From Dehalococcoidia bacterium (lineage in GTDB: Bacteria; Chloroflexota; Dehalococcoidia; Dehalococcoidales; DAOWKM01): 29,347 nt of DNA. A model generated the notes under the pieces. That model ran no database searches. It was not told where the DNA came from and saw nothing but the letters and a program-made list of their open reading frames with translations. The translations under genes were made by a program, and so were the position numbers. Where the stretch lies: assembly GCA_030643695.1 (NCBI GenBank), contig DAOWKM010000072.1:1-29347 (forward strand). The letters run 5' to 3'. Positions 1 to 6,309 of the stretch are shown in pieces (within the stretch, counting starts at the first letter, position 1; each line of letters begins with the position of its first letter).

Positions 1-110
1 AATAAAGTTAAGAGATTTTAGGTGACCTATCCCCCTCTCATTCAAATGAGCTTTGTATCATAACTGCCTACTGTATTAAAAGTCGGGCAGTTGTATCAAA
101 AGTATGTCTG

Positions 111-332
111 CTATTTTCTAATGTAGGGAGCGAGTATCATGAGGGTAAGTCCTGCAAGGAACGTAAATAAAATCGCCCAAGTATCGGCTTTTATTGCGAG
201 AAGTGCTAAAGAACCAATCACACCAGCAAAACCGAAATTATATACCCATTGAATATCTGCCCTTCTTTGTGCCCTTGTGAGTAGTGCCTTTATCTCAGAT
301 AATTCTTTTAAGACCTTATCATCTTGAGCCAT
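111..332 (-). CDS. Small two-span membrane protein, function unknown
   Basis: A 73-residue protein that I do not recognise. The first ~25 residues are charged and helical (KVLKELSEIKALL), and the rest is two hydrophobic segments (about residues 29-47 and 50-69), so it is probably an inner-membrane protein with a short cytosolic helix. Reality of the gene is supported by a near-perfect Shine-Dalgarno (AAAGGAGGT) about 7 bases before the ATG on the minus strand. It lies downstream of another small membrane-protein gene on the same strand, with an 86-base gap, and is probably co-transcribed from the promoter at 732-760. No functional guess is justified. Confidence 0.65.
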   Translation of the reverse strand: MAQDDKVLKELSEIKALLTRAQRRADIQWVYNFGFAGVIGSLALLAIKADTWAILFTFLAGLTLMILAPYIRK

Positions 333-418
333 TATTGATAACCTCCTTTCCGTTTCGTTTGGCTTTACCTTAGAACTGCCACTTGCCCCAAAAGGATATA
401 AATATGATTGCTATGACT

Positions 419-673
419 CTACTTATGTGTTTCATGCCCGAATAATTTCCTGACTAAATGCCAGAGTAACCCTATAGGCAACACAAGTAAGATATACAAA
501 CCATACAATACATGAATAGGATTGAAATCGAACGTTCGGTCTTCAGGTCTTACTTTGCACTTCTGCAATATCGCTCTAATTCTCTCTTTTTCTTCATCAC
601 TAACCCAATTGTCATTTAATTTGTTGCGCAGTTTTTTAATCTCAATTTCAGGTAAGAATAATTCATCTCTCAC
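419..673 (-). CDS. Small single-span membrane protein, function unknown
   Basis: An 84-residue protein starting at GTG, with a purine-rich GGGGGTGG ribosome site 5-12 bases upstream. The N-terminal two thirds is charged and hydrophilic (residues ~1-50, probably helical), followed by one strong hydrophobic segment (about residues 55-72) and a short basic tail ending in HETHK. That suggests a membrane-anchored protein with a soluble N-terminal part. It is the first gene behind the minus-strand promoter at 732-760, and the 73-residue membrane protein gene follows it. I do not recognise a family. Confidence 0.6.
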   Translation of the reverse strand: MRDELFLPEIEIKKLRNKLNDNWVSDEEKERIRAILQKCKVRPEDRTFDFNPIHVLYGLYILLVLPIGLLWHLVRKLFGHETHK

Positions 674-731
674 AGTTCCACCCCCAATTCAGACTGTGGC
701 ATTGAAGATTGACCCGTGTTTTAGTGTTAGA

Positions 732-760
732 ACTCTACTCTGTTACCTGGCTTTTGTCAA
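732..760 (-). promoter_or_regulatory. Sigma70-type promoter for the two small membrane genes
   Basis: Read on the minus strand: TTGACA (755-760), a 17-base spacer, TAGAGT (732-737). The -35 is perfect consensus, the -10 keeps 4 of 6 consensus bases, and the spacing is ideal. The predicted transcript begins near 725 and reaches the GTG start at 673 after a leader of about 50 bases. Confidence 0.6.
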
Positions 761-787
761 TGGCTTAAGTCGGCTAAGAGGGCGTCT

Positions 788-813
788 AAGAGGGGCGTTA
801 GCCCCTCTTTTTA
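788..813 (+). terminator. Terminator-like hairpin with T tail
   Basis: A perfect 9-bp stem (AAGAGGGGC / GCCCCTCTT) closed by a GTTA tetraloop and followed by a short T run (TTTT up to 812), so the rho-independent shape is on the plus strand. No plus-strand gene precedes it in the window. It may insulate the minus-strand promoter at 732-760, or it may be a repeat element rather than a terminator. Confidence 0.45.
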
Positions 814-924
814 GTATCCTCCCCCCTCATGATAGGAATATATATCCATATCATGGAGAGGGGGACTTAAGGGGGTGAGGTAGACAATATACTATTCTTC
901 TTGGGCATGGATTATAAGGGAAAG

Positions 925-949
925 TTTGAAGGGGCTCCGCCCCTTCAAA
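925..949. repeat. Perfect 11-bp inverted repeat
   Basis: TTTGAAGGGGC and its exact reverse complement GCCCCTTCAAA are separated by only TCC. The hairpin is very stable and lacks a T tail. It is followed 10 bases later by a second perfect hairpin, so the pair looks like a palindromic intergenic repeat unit rather than a simple terminator. Confidence 0.7.
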
Positions 950-959
950 AACCATAAGT

Positions 960-986
960 CCCCTTCCCCTTGATAAGGGGAAGGGG
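960..986. repeat. Perfect 12-bp inverted repeat
   Basis: CCCCTTCCCCTT, loop GAT, AAGGGGAAGGGG: a perfect 12-bp stem with a 3-base loop, composed of tandem C4/T2 blocks. The sequence after it (ATAAAGGGGATAGGG) continues the G-rich theme. This is the kind of element usually dispersed through a genome. Confidence 0.7.
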
Positions 987-1100
987 ATAAAGGGGATAGG
1001 GTTAATATTAATAAAAGCCTCTATTCTTTTTAGCCTTGATAGGGTAAAATCTGGATAGAAGCCAAAGAAAAATCTGAAAAATTAAGGAGGGGATGGAAAA

Positions 1101-1640
1101 ATGAACTGTTGGATACTTCAATGCAATCCTAATAAGTGGTGTTGGTTTGATGCAGTGAGAGATTATGGCAATAAGCCAGATACCTGGGGGATTAGCCAAT
1201 ATGTTAATGAAGTTAAGCTAAGCGATACAGCCTTTGTTTGGTTATCAAATGAGTATGAACCTAAAACCCAGATGATTTACAACCCACAGATAAAGAGGTT
1301 TGAGAAGTTGCTAGATAAGCATGAACGAACTAGTAAGGTAATAAGACCTCGTGGAATTTATGCAATGGCTAAGATAACAGGGGTGCCTGACGAGCAACGG
1401 AAGCGCTTTGATTGGGAATATCAATACCGGGTAGATAAGGAGGAGATGGAGCGTCTTAGTTCATTACCTAGATTAGAGCTAAAATATACCAAATTTTTGA
1501 TTGATACACCCTTAGTGGTAGATGACCTAAAAGCTGCAAATCTAAATGGCTTGCTCATTTTGCGGATGCCTCACGAAGGTATATATAACCTTACACCGCA
1601 AGAATGTGAGATTATTAAGAGCCTAATAGGAAATCGTTAA
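1101..1640 (+). CDS. EVE-domain (PUA-like) modified-base-binding protein
   Basis: A 179-residue protein whose opening (NCWILQCNPNKW, residues 2-13) matches the start of EVE-domain proteins. Aromatic-rich blocks follow (residues 15-50, with a TWGISQY segment) and then AFVWLSNEYEP, where EVE proteins usually have a W-x-(S/A) turn. EVE domains are PUASH folds that bind modified bases such as methylcytosine in DNA. The domain fills nearly the whole protein, so there is no fused nuclease. The ATG has a strong AAGGAGG site 10 bases upstream. It is the first gene of a plus-strand run with the DUF1461 gene (13-base gap). Stand-alone EVE genes often serve in modification-dependent defence or RNA-base recognition; which applies here cannot be read from the sequence. 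Confidence 0.7.
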   Translation: MNCWILQCNPNKWCWFDAVRDYGNKPDTWGISQYVNEVKLSDTAFVWLSNEYEPKTQMIYNPQIKRFEKLLDKHERTSKVIRPRGIYAMAKITGVPDEQRKRFDWEYQYRVDKEEMERLSSLPRLELKYTKFLIDTPLVVDDLKAANLNGLLILRMPHEGIYNLTPQECEIIKSLIGNR

Positions 1641-1653
1641 AGGAATTAAACTT

Positions 1654-2352
1654 TTGAGAATTCTGGCTATCATAGCTAAGTGGCTGTTTATTCTCTGTCT
1701 GCCTGTCCTGCTGCTGTCGGCGAGCATTGGCTGGGCAGCCAATAGCCTCTGGCTGTATAAGTATGGTGTTCAGGAATATGATGTCAGTCAGACCTTATCT
1801 GATTATGGACTGGAGCTATCTGATTCAGAGCTAGAGGGGATATACGCTGGGCTAATCAGCTATTTTAACTCCGATGAGGAGTATATCAGCCTTACCGTGG
1901 TCAAGGATGGCAAACCAGTTAACCTGTTTACTCCTGAGGAGGTTATCCACTTCAGGGATGTCAAGGGATTAATCTGGCTAGATTACCGGATTTTATTGGG
2001 GACATTGGTTTATACCCTGGGCTATGCCGGGGTTAGTCTCTTGTGGCGGAGGAGGAGATATTGGCGGCAGTTAGCCTGGGGAGTAGTTGCTGGGAGTAGC
2101 ATTACCTTGGTGGTGATGCTGGGTCTGGGATTATTAGATACACTCGTTGGTTTTCATCAGCTGTTTTACCAGTTTCATCTCCTGTTCTTCAGCAATGAAT
2201 TCTGGTCAGCCGAAGGTTATATGCTCCTGCTCTTTCCTGAGGACTTTTTCTCGGTTGCTGCTATATTCTGCGCTGGCATAACTGCTGGTCTGGCTATAGT
2301 TTTGGGTGGGGTGAGTGGGGTATACTTAAAGAGGAAAAGGCAAACCGTCTAA
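1654..2352 (+). CDS. DUF1461 (TIGR01906-type) integral membrane protein
   Basis: A 232-residue protein with an N-terminal membrane segment (residues ~6-28), a soluble part of about 75 residues, then four further hydrophobic segments (about 110-128, 136-160, 172-185 and 203-225). The block FHQLFYQFHLLFFSN followed by W and LLFPEDFF (residues ~167-202) is the signature I associate with the DUF1461/TIGR01906 family of unknown role, and the length is typical. It starts at TTG, with AAAGGA about 10 bases upstream; no better in-frame start exists. It follows the EVE gene closely and is followed by the small zinc protein gene (13-base gap). The last ~20 codons contain the first copy of a 22-base direct repeat. 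Confidence 0.75.
   Translation: MRILAIIAKWLFILCLPVLLLSASIGWAANSLWLYKYGVQEYDVSQTLSDYGLELSDSELEGIYAGLISYFNSDEEYISLTVVKDGKPVNLFTPEEVIHFRDVKGLIWLDYRILLGTLVYTLGYAGVSLLWRRRRYWRQLAWGVVAGSSITLVVMLGLGLLDTLVGFHQLFYQFHLLFFSNEFWSAEGYMLLLFPEDFFSVAAIFCAGITAGLAIVLGGVSGVYLKRKRQTV
2299..2320 (+). repeat. Direct repeat copy 1 (22 bp, G/T-rich)
   Basis: The 22 bases here, inside the 3' end of the DUF1461 gene, recur exactly at 2589-2610. They encode the VLGGVSG segment near the C-terminus of that protein. Spacing between copies is 290 bases, and the small zinc protein gene lies between them. Confidence 0.85.
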
Positions 2353-2365
2353 AGGGGCTATATTT

Positions 2366-2566
2366 ATGAAAGCAAAAAGGGAATTTGGAGAGGCGAAAGC
2401 CAGGGGAGTGATACTGGCTATATGCCCAGTATGCAAGGGGGCAGGAATAGTAACAAAGGAACTCCCCTTTCGGGCTAACCCCAAGGCACCGGCAACTCGT
2501 GCTGACCGACTGGGCTTTAAAACCTGCCCGAGATGTAACGGCAGCGGCCGAGTTAGTACGGGATAG
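2366..2566 (+). CDS. Small DnaJ-like CxxCxGxG zinc protein
   Basis: A 66-residue protein with two CxxCxGxG motifs: CPVCKGAG (residues ~20-27) and CPRCNGSG (residues ~54-61). Four cysteines in this arrangement form one zinc centre, as in half of the DnaJ zinc-finger domain. The loop between them (about 26 residues) is rich in proline and basic residues. Nothing else is present: no J domain and no membrane segment. The start is supported by AAAGGGG with 8 bases of spacing. It follows the DUF1461 gene and is flanked by an exact 22-base direct repeat. It may act as a small chaperone-like or nucleic-acid-binding zinc protein; the role is unknown. Confidence 0.7.
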   Translation: MKAKREFGEAKARGVILAICPVCKGAGIVTKELPFRANPKAPATRADRLGFKTCPRCNGSGRVSTG

Positions 2567-2588
2567 GCATTATCAAGTTTTAACTCTG

Positions 2589-2610
2589 GTTTTGGGTGGG
2601 GTGAGTGGGG
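2589..2610 (+). repeat. Direct repeat copy 2 (22 bp), remnant of DUF1461 3' end
   Basis: Exact second copy of 2299-2320. Read in the frame open here it encodes LVLGGVSGGYL followed by a basic stretch, echoing the C-terminus of the DUF1461 protein (IVLGGVSGVYL, then KRKR). That suggests a degenerate duplicate of the gene tail rather than chance. Confidence 0.75.
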
Positions 2611-2651
2611 GGTATCTGCTATTTAGCAGAAGAAGGTTAAGTCCTGGGTGC

Positions 2652-2885
2652 CTATCTAACATATTTACGATAGAAAAGCAAGGCGAGTAATATAGCAATC
2701 GGGTAAGATGCCAGTGTTTCAACAATTGTGACTTCTGTTGGAACCACGAATAGAATCAGTCTTGCTAAAGCTTCATCAAGTGTAATCGATTCGAATATAG
2801 CAAACTGACAAAACAAGATTAATACTTTGATGAAAAACAGAATTAAGAGAAATACAGCGATAAATCTTCCAATTTTCTTTAACAT
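2652..2885 (-). CDS. Small two-span membrane protein, function unknown
   Basis: A 77-residue hydrophobic protein with segments at about residues 5-30 and 55-72 and a basic C-terminal tail (YRKYVR). The only upstream ribosome-site candidate is AGGA about 11 bases before the ATG. It lies 67 bases downstream of the broken DUF763 gene on the same strand and could share its transcript. Composition is plausible for a real membrane peptide, but nothing identifies a family. Confidence 0.45.
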   Translation of the reverse strand: MLKKIGRFIAVFLLILFFIKVLILFCQFAIFESITLDEALARLILFVVPTEVTIVETLASYPIAILLALLFYRKYVR

Positions 2886-2952
2886 ACTATTTACTGTCCT
2901 ATTTCAAGATATGAAGCTAACCTCATCTGCTTTCCCCCAAGCTGAATTTGCA

Positions 2953-4052
2953 CTACAATCTTATCAACCTGTTTAACCTATTCATCGCCTCCTTCTTCTC
3001 TCTCAAGCCCAGTTTAGTCTTGTTTATGGCTTTGCTCAATAGCTCAATTGACTGGTCATAGGTTTTTCGGTCAACAGGGTAGGGATAGCCGTCCTTGCCA
3101 CCGTGGGCGAAGCTGTAACGGGCGGGGTCTTGGTAGCTGGGGGCTACCCCATAGACTAACTCAGAAATCAGGCTCAGGGCACGAATGGTCTTGGGACCGA
3201 CCCCTTGTAGTCCCAGTAGCTGCTCAAAGTCGTTTGGCTGGCGGTCATAGGTGCTTAACAGAATCTTACTCAGACTATCAGGATGGAGGTCACCGGTGCT
3301 TAGGTAGTGATGTGAAGGCAGGTCTAAAGTTTTTAATCTTTTTAGTTCAGCTAAGACACTCTGCGGCTTTTCATTGGTGGCGATACCAGTGATAGTGGTT
3401 CGGGCTGAGGCACTTTCGCTGGCAATCAGGTTTAGTGCCTGTCCCCTTGTTTCAGATAGAATGGCGGAATGGGGCTCGTTGACAAAGTCGGTTACTTTTT
3501 CACCCAGCCAGTGATAGCGGCGGGCATAGCGGGTAGCTTCGTTCATACCCTGCTGAATAACTATCCACGAACCGCTGAGGGTGAACAGGAAGGCATGATG
3601 GTAAAGCTGGTAGCCGTCCTGAATGGCAGAGCTATCTACCTTGGCTGACATTCGGCTGGCATATACCAGTGGCGCCGGGTTTACCGAGACCGAGTTTCCC
3701 CAGCGTTCTATTTCAAGTGGAGTTTGCCGTGAAGCCCTACCCTTACCGCCAGCAATAAACAAAAGCCCAGGTCTCTCTCCAGCCCCTTTATTCCTTCTTT
3801 GAGAGCACCACACAGGGTAGTGGTAACACCACTTGAGTGCCAGTCATAGCCCAAGATGCAGCCGAAAGCCTGAAACCAGTAGGGGTGTGATAGCCGCCTT
3901 AGCATCTCTTCAGCGCCAAAGTCAGCCACAATGGCAATAGTAATCTCCCGAGCCAGCCGAACCATGCGGTCAAATAGCCAGGGTGGCACCTTACCATAGT
4001 GGAGGGGTAGGTTAGCCATACCGGTTCGTCTAGGGATAATAGAGGCTGACAT
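2953..4052 (-). pseudogene. DUF763 protein gene split by a -1 frameshift
   Basis: Two overlapping minus-strand frames together make one DUF763 protein. The first (from ATG at 4052) gives RRTGMANLPLHYGKVPPWL, then WFQAFGCILGYDWHSSG and ALKEGIKGLERDLG, all typical of the DUF763 N-terminus. The next frame resumes with LFIAGGKGRASRQTP, LEIERWG and continues to 2953. It includes a helix-hairpin-helix-like GLQGVGPKTIRAL segment and a conserved AHGGKDGYPYPVDR block. The frames join at the run of four T (plus strand A at 3761-3764). One extra T would restore a protein of about 366 residues, the usual family size. So either one base was lost or there is a sequence error. Polypeptides of the two halves would be about 100 and 270 residues. 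The gene follows the FmdB gene by 12 bases, so they form an operon. DUF763 function is not established; the helix-hairpin-helix hints at DNA binding. Confidence 0.85.
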
Positions 4053-4064
4053 ACCTCACCCCAA

Positions 4065-4295
4065 TCAGAGATTGCAGGTATCGCAGCTGGTGGCACTACA
4101 GCCAGCACAGGGGTTACTGGCTGAGGGAACAGTCAGACCAAAATCATTCTCCGAGCGGGAAACAAAAGTGGAGAATATCCGTTCAGCACCATTATGGCAC
4201 TGAGGGCAGGAAGCCCCCTCTTTAGACTGGCTTAATGAGCGCAATAACTCAAACTTTAAACCACAAGCAGGACAAGTATATTCATAAATCGGCAT
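4065..4295 (-). CDS. FmdB-family zinc ribbon protein
   Basis: A 76-residue protein that starts MPIYEYTCPACG, the hallmark of the FmdB (putative regulatory) zinc ribbon family. Zinc ligands are CPAC (residues 8-11) and CPQC (about 30-33). An unusual cysteine-rich tail follows: CAGC, four residues, CDTC (residues ~63-74). That could hold a second metal or act as a redox patch. No Shine-Dalgarno precedes the ATG. Instead a promoter at 4307-4335 puts the transcript start only about 4-6 bases before the start codon, so the mRNA is probably leaderless. The DUF763 gene follows in the same operon. Confidence 0.85.
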   Translation of the reverse strand: MPIYEYTCPACGLKFELLRSLSQSKEGASCPQCHNGAERIFSTFVSRSENDFGLTVPSASNPCAGCSATSCDTCNL

Positions 4296-4306
4296 TTTCT
4301 ATAATT

Positions 4307-4335
4307 ATTTTAATCATTTTTAGGGTAGAAGTCAA
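4307..4335 (-). promoter_or_regulatory. Sigma70-type promoter, nearly leaderless fmdB transcript
   Basis: Minus strand: TTGACT (4330-4335), 17-base spacer, TAAAAT (4307-4312). A start site 6-8 bases after the -10 falls at about 4299-4301, leaving a leader of 4-6 bases before the ATG at 4295. Confidence 0.65.
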
Positions 4336-4344
4336 ACCTACCCT
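4322..4344. promoter_or_regulatory. Inverted repeat between divergent promoters (possible operator)
   Basis: AGGGTAG (4322-4328) and CTACCCT (4338-4344) form a perfect 7-bp inverted repeat with a 9-base centre. The -35 of the minus promoter (4330-4335) lies inside it and the -35 of the plus promoter (4345-4350) abuts it. A protein bound here could affect both genes. Confidence 0.4.
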
Positions 4345-4373
4345 TTGACCAAGTAGTGGCTGGATAGTATACT
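4345..4373 (+). promoter_or_regulatory. Sigma70-type promoter of nadE
   Basis: TTGACC (4345-4350), 17-base spacer, TATACT (4368-4373). Transcription should begin near 4380, leaving about 25 bases of leader with a GGAGA ribosome site before the ATG at 4405. This rules out the upstream GTG at 4378 as the start. Confidence 0.7.
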
Positions 4374-4404
4374 ACCGGTGTTTGGCTTACGATGGAGATT
4401 TAGC

Positions 4405-5139
4405 ATGAATACAGAGCAGCTAGCTGACAGGCTAGCCTTATGGATAAGGGATAAGGTATTGGTTGCCGGGTGTAAGGGGGTGGTGGTAGGCATGAGTGGC
4501 GGGCTTGACTCCTCGGTATTAGCGGTATTATGCTGTCGTGCTTTTCCGCAGGGTACACTGGGGGTGCTTATGCCTTGCTACAATAGCCGGGAGGATATGG
4601 AGCATGCCCTGATTGTGGCTGGTCAGTTCTCCATTCTTACTAAAACAGTAGTCCTTGATGCCGTTTTTGATACCCTGCTCCAGGCATTACCTGGTGATAG
4701 GGTGGAGCCTGGTGCCAACCAGCTAGCTGAAGCCAACCTCAAGGTTAGGTTAAGGATGCTCACCCTTTACTACTTTGCCAACCAGCTTAAGTATATGGTG
4801 GCTGGGTCAGGTAATAGGAGCGAGCTTTCGGTGGGCTACTTTACCAAGTATGGGGATGGTGGGGTAGATATTCTGCCATTAGGCAATCTGGTCAAAGGAC
4901 AGGTAAGGGAACTGGCTGGCTTCCTGGGCATTCCTCAGCAAATTATAGAAAAGCCCCCCTCAGCTGGTTTGTGGGAGGGGCAAACCGATGAAGGTGAGCT
5001 GGGACTCAGCTATGAGGAACTTGACTGCTATTTGATTACCGGTCAAGCCTCAACTGAACTGAGGGAAAAGATTGAGTCTATGATAGCGGCTAGTAGCCAT
5101 AAGCGCTTGCCACCTCCAGTGGCTGGCTTTCAAGATTAG
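4405..5139 (+). CDS. nadE: NH3-dependent NAD+ synthetase
   Basis: Catalyses the last step of NAD+ synthesis: amidation of nicotinic acid adenine dinucleotide with ATP, using ammonia. The protein (244 residues from the chosen start) has the PP-loop GMSGGLDSS near residues 30-38. It also has GSGNRSE with FTKYGDGG (about 132-152), PLGNLVKGQVRELA, and the closing PPSAGLWEGQTDEGELG block that is diagnostic for NadE. There is no amidotransferase domain, so it is the ammonia-dependent short type. ATG 4405 is chosen because it has a TGGAGA site with 6 bases of spacing and sits after the predicted transcript start. It is transcribed divergently from the fmdB operon and followed by recA, which has its own promoter. 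Confidence 0.93.
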   Translation: MNTEQLADRLALWIRDKVLVAGCKGVVVGMSGGLDSSVLAVLCCRAFPQGTLGVLMPCYNSREDMEHALIVAGQFSILTKTVVLDAVFDTLLQALPGDRVEPGANQLAEANLKVRLRMLTLYYFANQLKYMVAGSGNRSELSVGYFTKYGDGGVDILPLGNLVKGQVRELAGFLGIPQQIIEKPPSAGLWEGQTDEGELGLSYEELDCYLITGQASTELREKIESMIAASSHKRLPPPVAGFQD

Positions 5140-5160
5140 CCAAAAACTAATCACATCCCC

Positions 5161-5189
5161 TTGTTTTGATAGAGTGTTTGTGTTATGAT
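5161..5189 (+). promoter_or_regulatory. Extended -10 promoter of recA
   Basis: TTGTTT (5161-5166), 17-base spacer, TATGAT (5184-5189) preceded by TGT, giving an extended -10. The predicted start near 5196 precedes the ATG at 5205 by only ~9 bases. No LexA-type box (neither GAAC-N4-GTTC nor CTGT-N8-ACAG) is visible in the gap between nadE and recA. Confidence 0.5.
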
Positions 5190-5204
5190 GCAGGTAAGGC
5201 GAAG

Positions 5205-6203
5205 ATGACCACAGAGAGAGAGAAGGCGCTGGGGTTAGCTATTGACCAGATTGAAAAGCGATTTGGTAAAGGCTCAATCATGAAGCTGGGGGAATCGCCA
5301 GCTATGTCATCAGTAGAAGCTATTCCCAGTGGCTCACTGGCGCTGGATATTGCTCTAGGTGTGGGGGGTATTCCCAGGGGACGAATTACAGAAATATTTG
5401 GTCCCGAGGCATCAGGGAAGACTACCTTAGGTCAGCATATAATTGCTGAAGCGCAAAAACGAGGAGGTATGGCTGCCTATATTGATGTGGAGCATGCCCT
5501 AGACCCTACCTATGCTGCCGATTGCGGTGTTAACGTTGACGAGTTGCTTATCTCTCAGCCTGATACTGGGGAGCAGGCTCTGGAGATTACTGAGGCACTG
5601 GTCAGGAGTGGGGCTATTGATGTAATCGTAATTGACAGCGTAGCTGCTTTAGTACCTCAGGCTGAAATTGAGGGGGAAATGGGAGATGTTCATGTTGGCT
5701 TGCAGGCTCGCCTAATGTCGCAAGCATTGAGAAAGCTAGCTGCCGCTATCGGTAGGTCAGGGACATCGGTAGTATTCATCAACCAGCTACGGGAAAAGGT
5801 TGGCATCATCTTTGGTAATCCTGAGGTGACACCTGGCGGCAGGGCGTTGAAATTCTATAGTTCAATAAGGATAGACCTGAGGCGAGTTGAAACAATCAAG
5901 CGGGGGAATGAGGCTATAGGTAGCCAAATTAGGGCTAGGGTAGTCAAAAATAAGGTTGCCCCTCCCTTCAAAACTGCTATGTTTGACATTATGTTTGACC
6001 ATGGGATAAGCAGTGAGGGCAATCTTGTTGACCTAGGTGCGGAGCTAGGGCTGGTGAAGAAGGTAGGCACCTTTTTCTCCTATGGTGATGTTCGTCTGGG
6101 GCAAGGTAGGGAGAATGCCAAGCAATACTTGAGTCAGAATCCTGAGCTTGCCGGTGAGATTGAGCAGCAAATTAGAGCCTCAGCTACACCCGTGACCTTT
6201 TAA
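5205..6203 (+). CDS. recA: Recombinase RecA
   Basis: The central recombination and SOS co-protease ATPase, which forms filaments on single-stranded DNA. From ATG 5205 it is 332 residues (E. coli has 353), with the Walker A GPEASGKTT at about residues 65-73. Walker B is VIVIDSVAALVP, and loop L1 lies at about 150-165. The FINQLREKVGIIFGNPE segment with GGRALKFYSS is the RecA signature. The acidic C-terminal tail is very short. Longer reading from the upstream TTG at 5166 is rejected because the -10 promoter element lies inside it. A hairpin at 6254-6283 separates it from recX. Confidence 0.97.
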   Translation: MTTEREKALGLAIDQIEKRFGKGSIMKLGESPAMSSVEAIPSGSLALDIALGVGGIPRGRITEIFGPEASGKTTLGQHIIAEAQKRGGMAAYIDVEHALDPTYAADCGVNVDELLISQPDTGEQALEITEALVRSGAIDVIVIDSVAALVPQAEIEGEMGDVHVGLQARLMSQALRKLAAAIGRSGTSVVFINQLREKVGIIFGNPEVTPGGRALKFYSSIRIDLRRVETIKRGNEAIGSQIRARVVKNKVAPPFKTAMFDIMFDHGISSEGNLVDLGAELGLVKKVGTFFSYGDVRLGQGRENAKQYLSQNPELAGEIEQQIRASATPVTF

Positions 6204-6253
6204 TGAGTGACTAATGTTGCTTTAAGCAGATAGGTAATAGTTAGTAAGGTTAG

Positions 6254-6283
6254 ATAAGGCTGAGGCTGATGCTTTAGCCTTAT
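6254..6283 (+). terminator. Hairpin between recA and recX (attenuator candidate)
   Basis: ATAAGGCT (6254-6261) pairs with AGCCTTAT (6276-6283), and an inner AGGC/GCTT extension closes on a TGAT loop. There is no T run after it, so it is not a full intrinsic terminator. In E. coli the recA-recX gap also carries a hairpin that lowers recX expression, and a similar role is possible here. Confidence 0.4.
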
Positions 6284-6309
6284 GTTATTAAAGGGGGTAT
6301 GACAAGTTA

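Larger units (their letters stand above)
674..1100. other. Non-coding region rich in GC hairpins
   Basis: About 430 bases without a convincing gene. It holds the minus-strand promoter (732-760), a terminator-like hairpin (788-813), an imperfect inverted repeat around 821-866 (C-rich arm, AT-rich middle, G-rich arm) and two perfect palindromic hairpins (925-949, 960-986). The remainder (1000-1083) is AT-rich leader of the EVE gene. The one long open frame here (522-878, plus) lies mostly antisense to the 84-residue gene and has no ribosome site. Confidence 0.6.

Noticed and set aside
62..92. 7-bp inverted repeat AACTGCC/GGCAGTT after the 73-residue gene
   Set aside because: A 17-base loop and no T tail; too weak to call a terminator.
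522..878. Plus-strand 118-codon open frame
   Set aside because: Mostly antisense to the 84-residue membrane gene and through the hairpin region; no ribosome site and a low-complexity product with no recognisable family.
2499..2690. Plus-strand 63-codon open frame past the zinc protein gene
   Set aside because: Its N-terminal part is the zinc gene in another frame and the rest is the repeat copy plus unrelated sequence; it is treated as a duplicate-tail remnant, not a gene.
3899..4108. Minus-strand 69-codon open frame between FmdB and DUF763
   Set aside because: It overlaps both genes in a third frame; the DUF763 frame gives the conserved sequence.
5134..5152. GATTAG/CTAATC hairpin after nadE
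   Set aside because: Only 6 weak base pairs and no T tail; probably chance.
5140..5204. LexA/SOS box upstream of recA
   Set aside because: No match to the known E. coli or Bacillus-type patterns; SOS control cannot be claimed.
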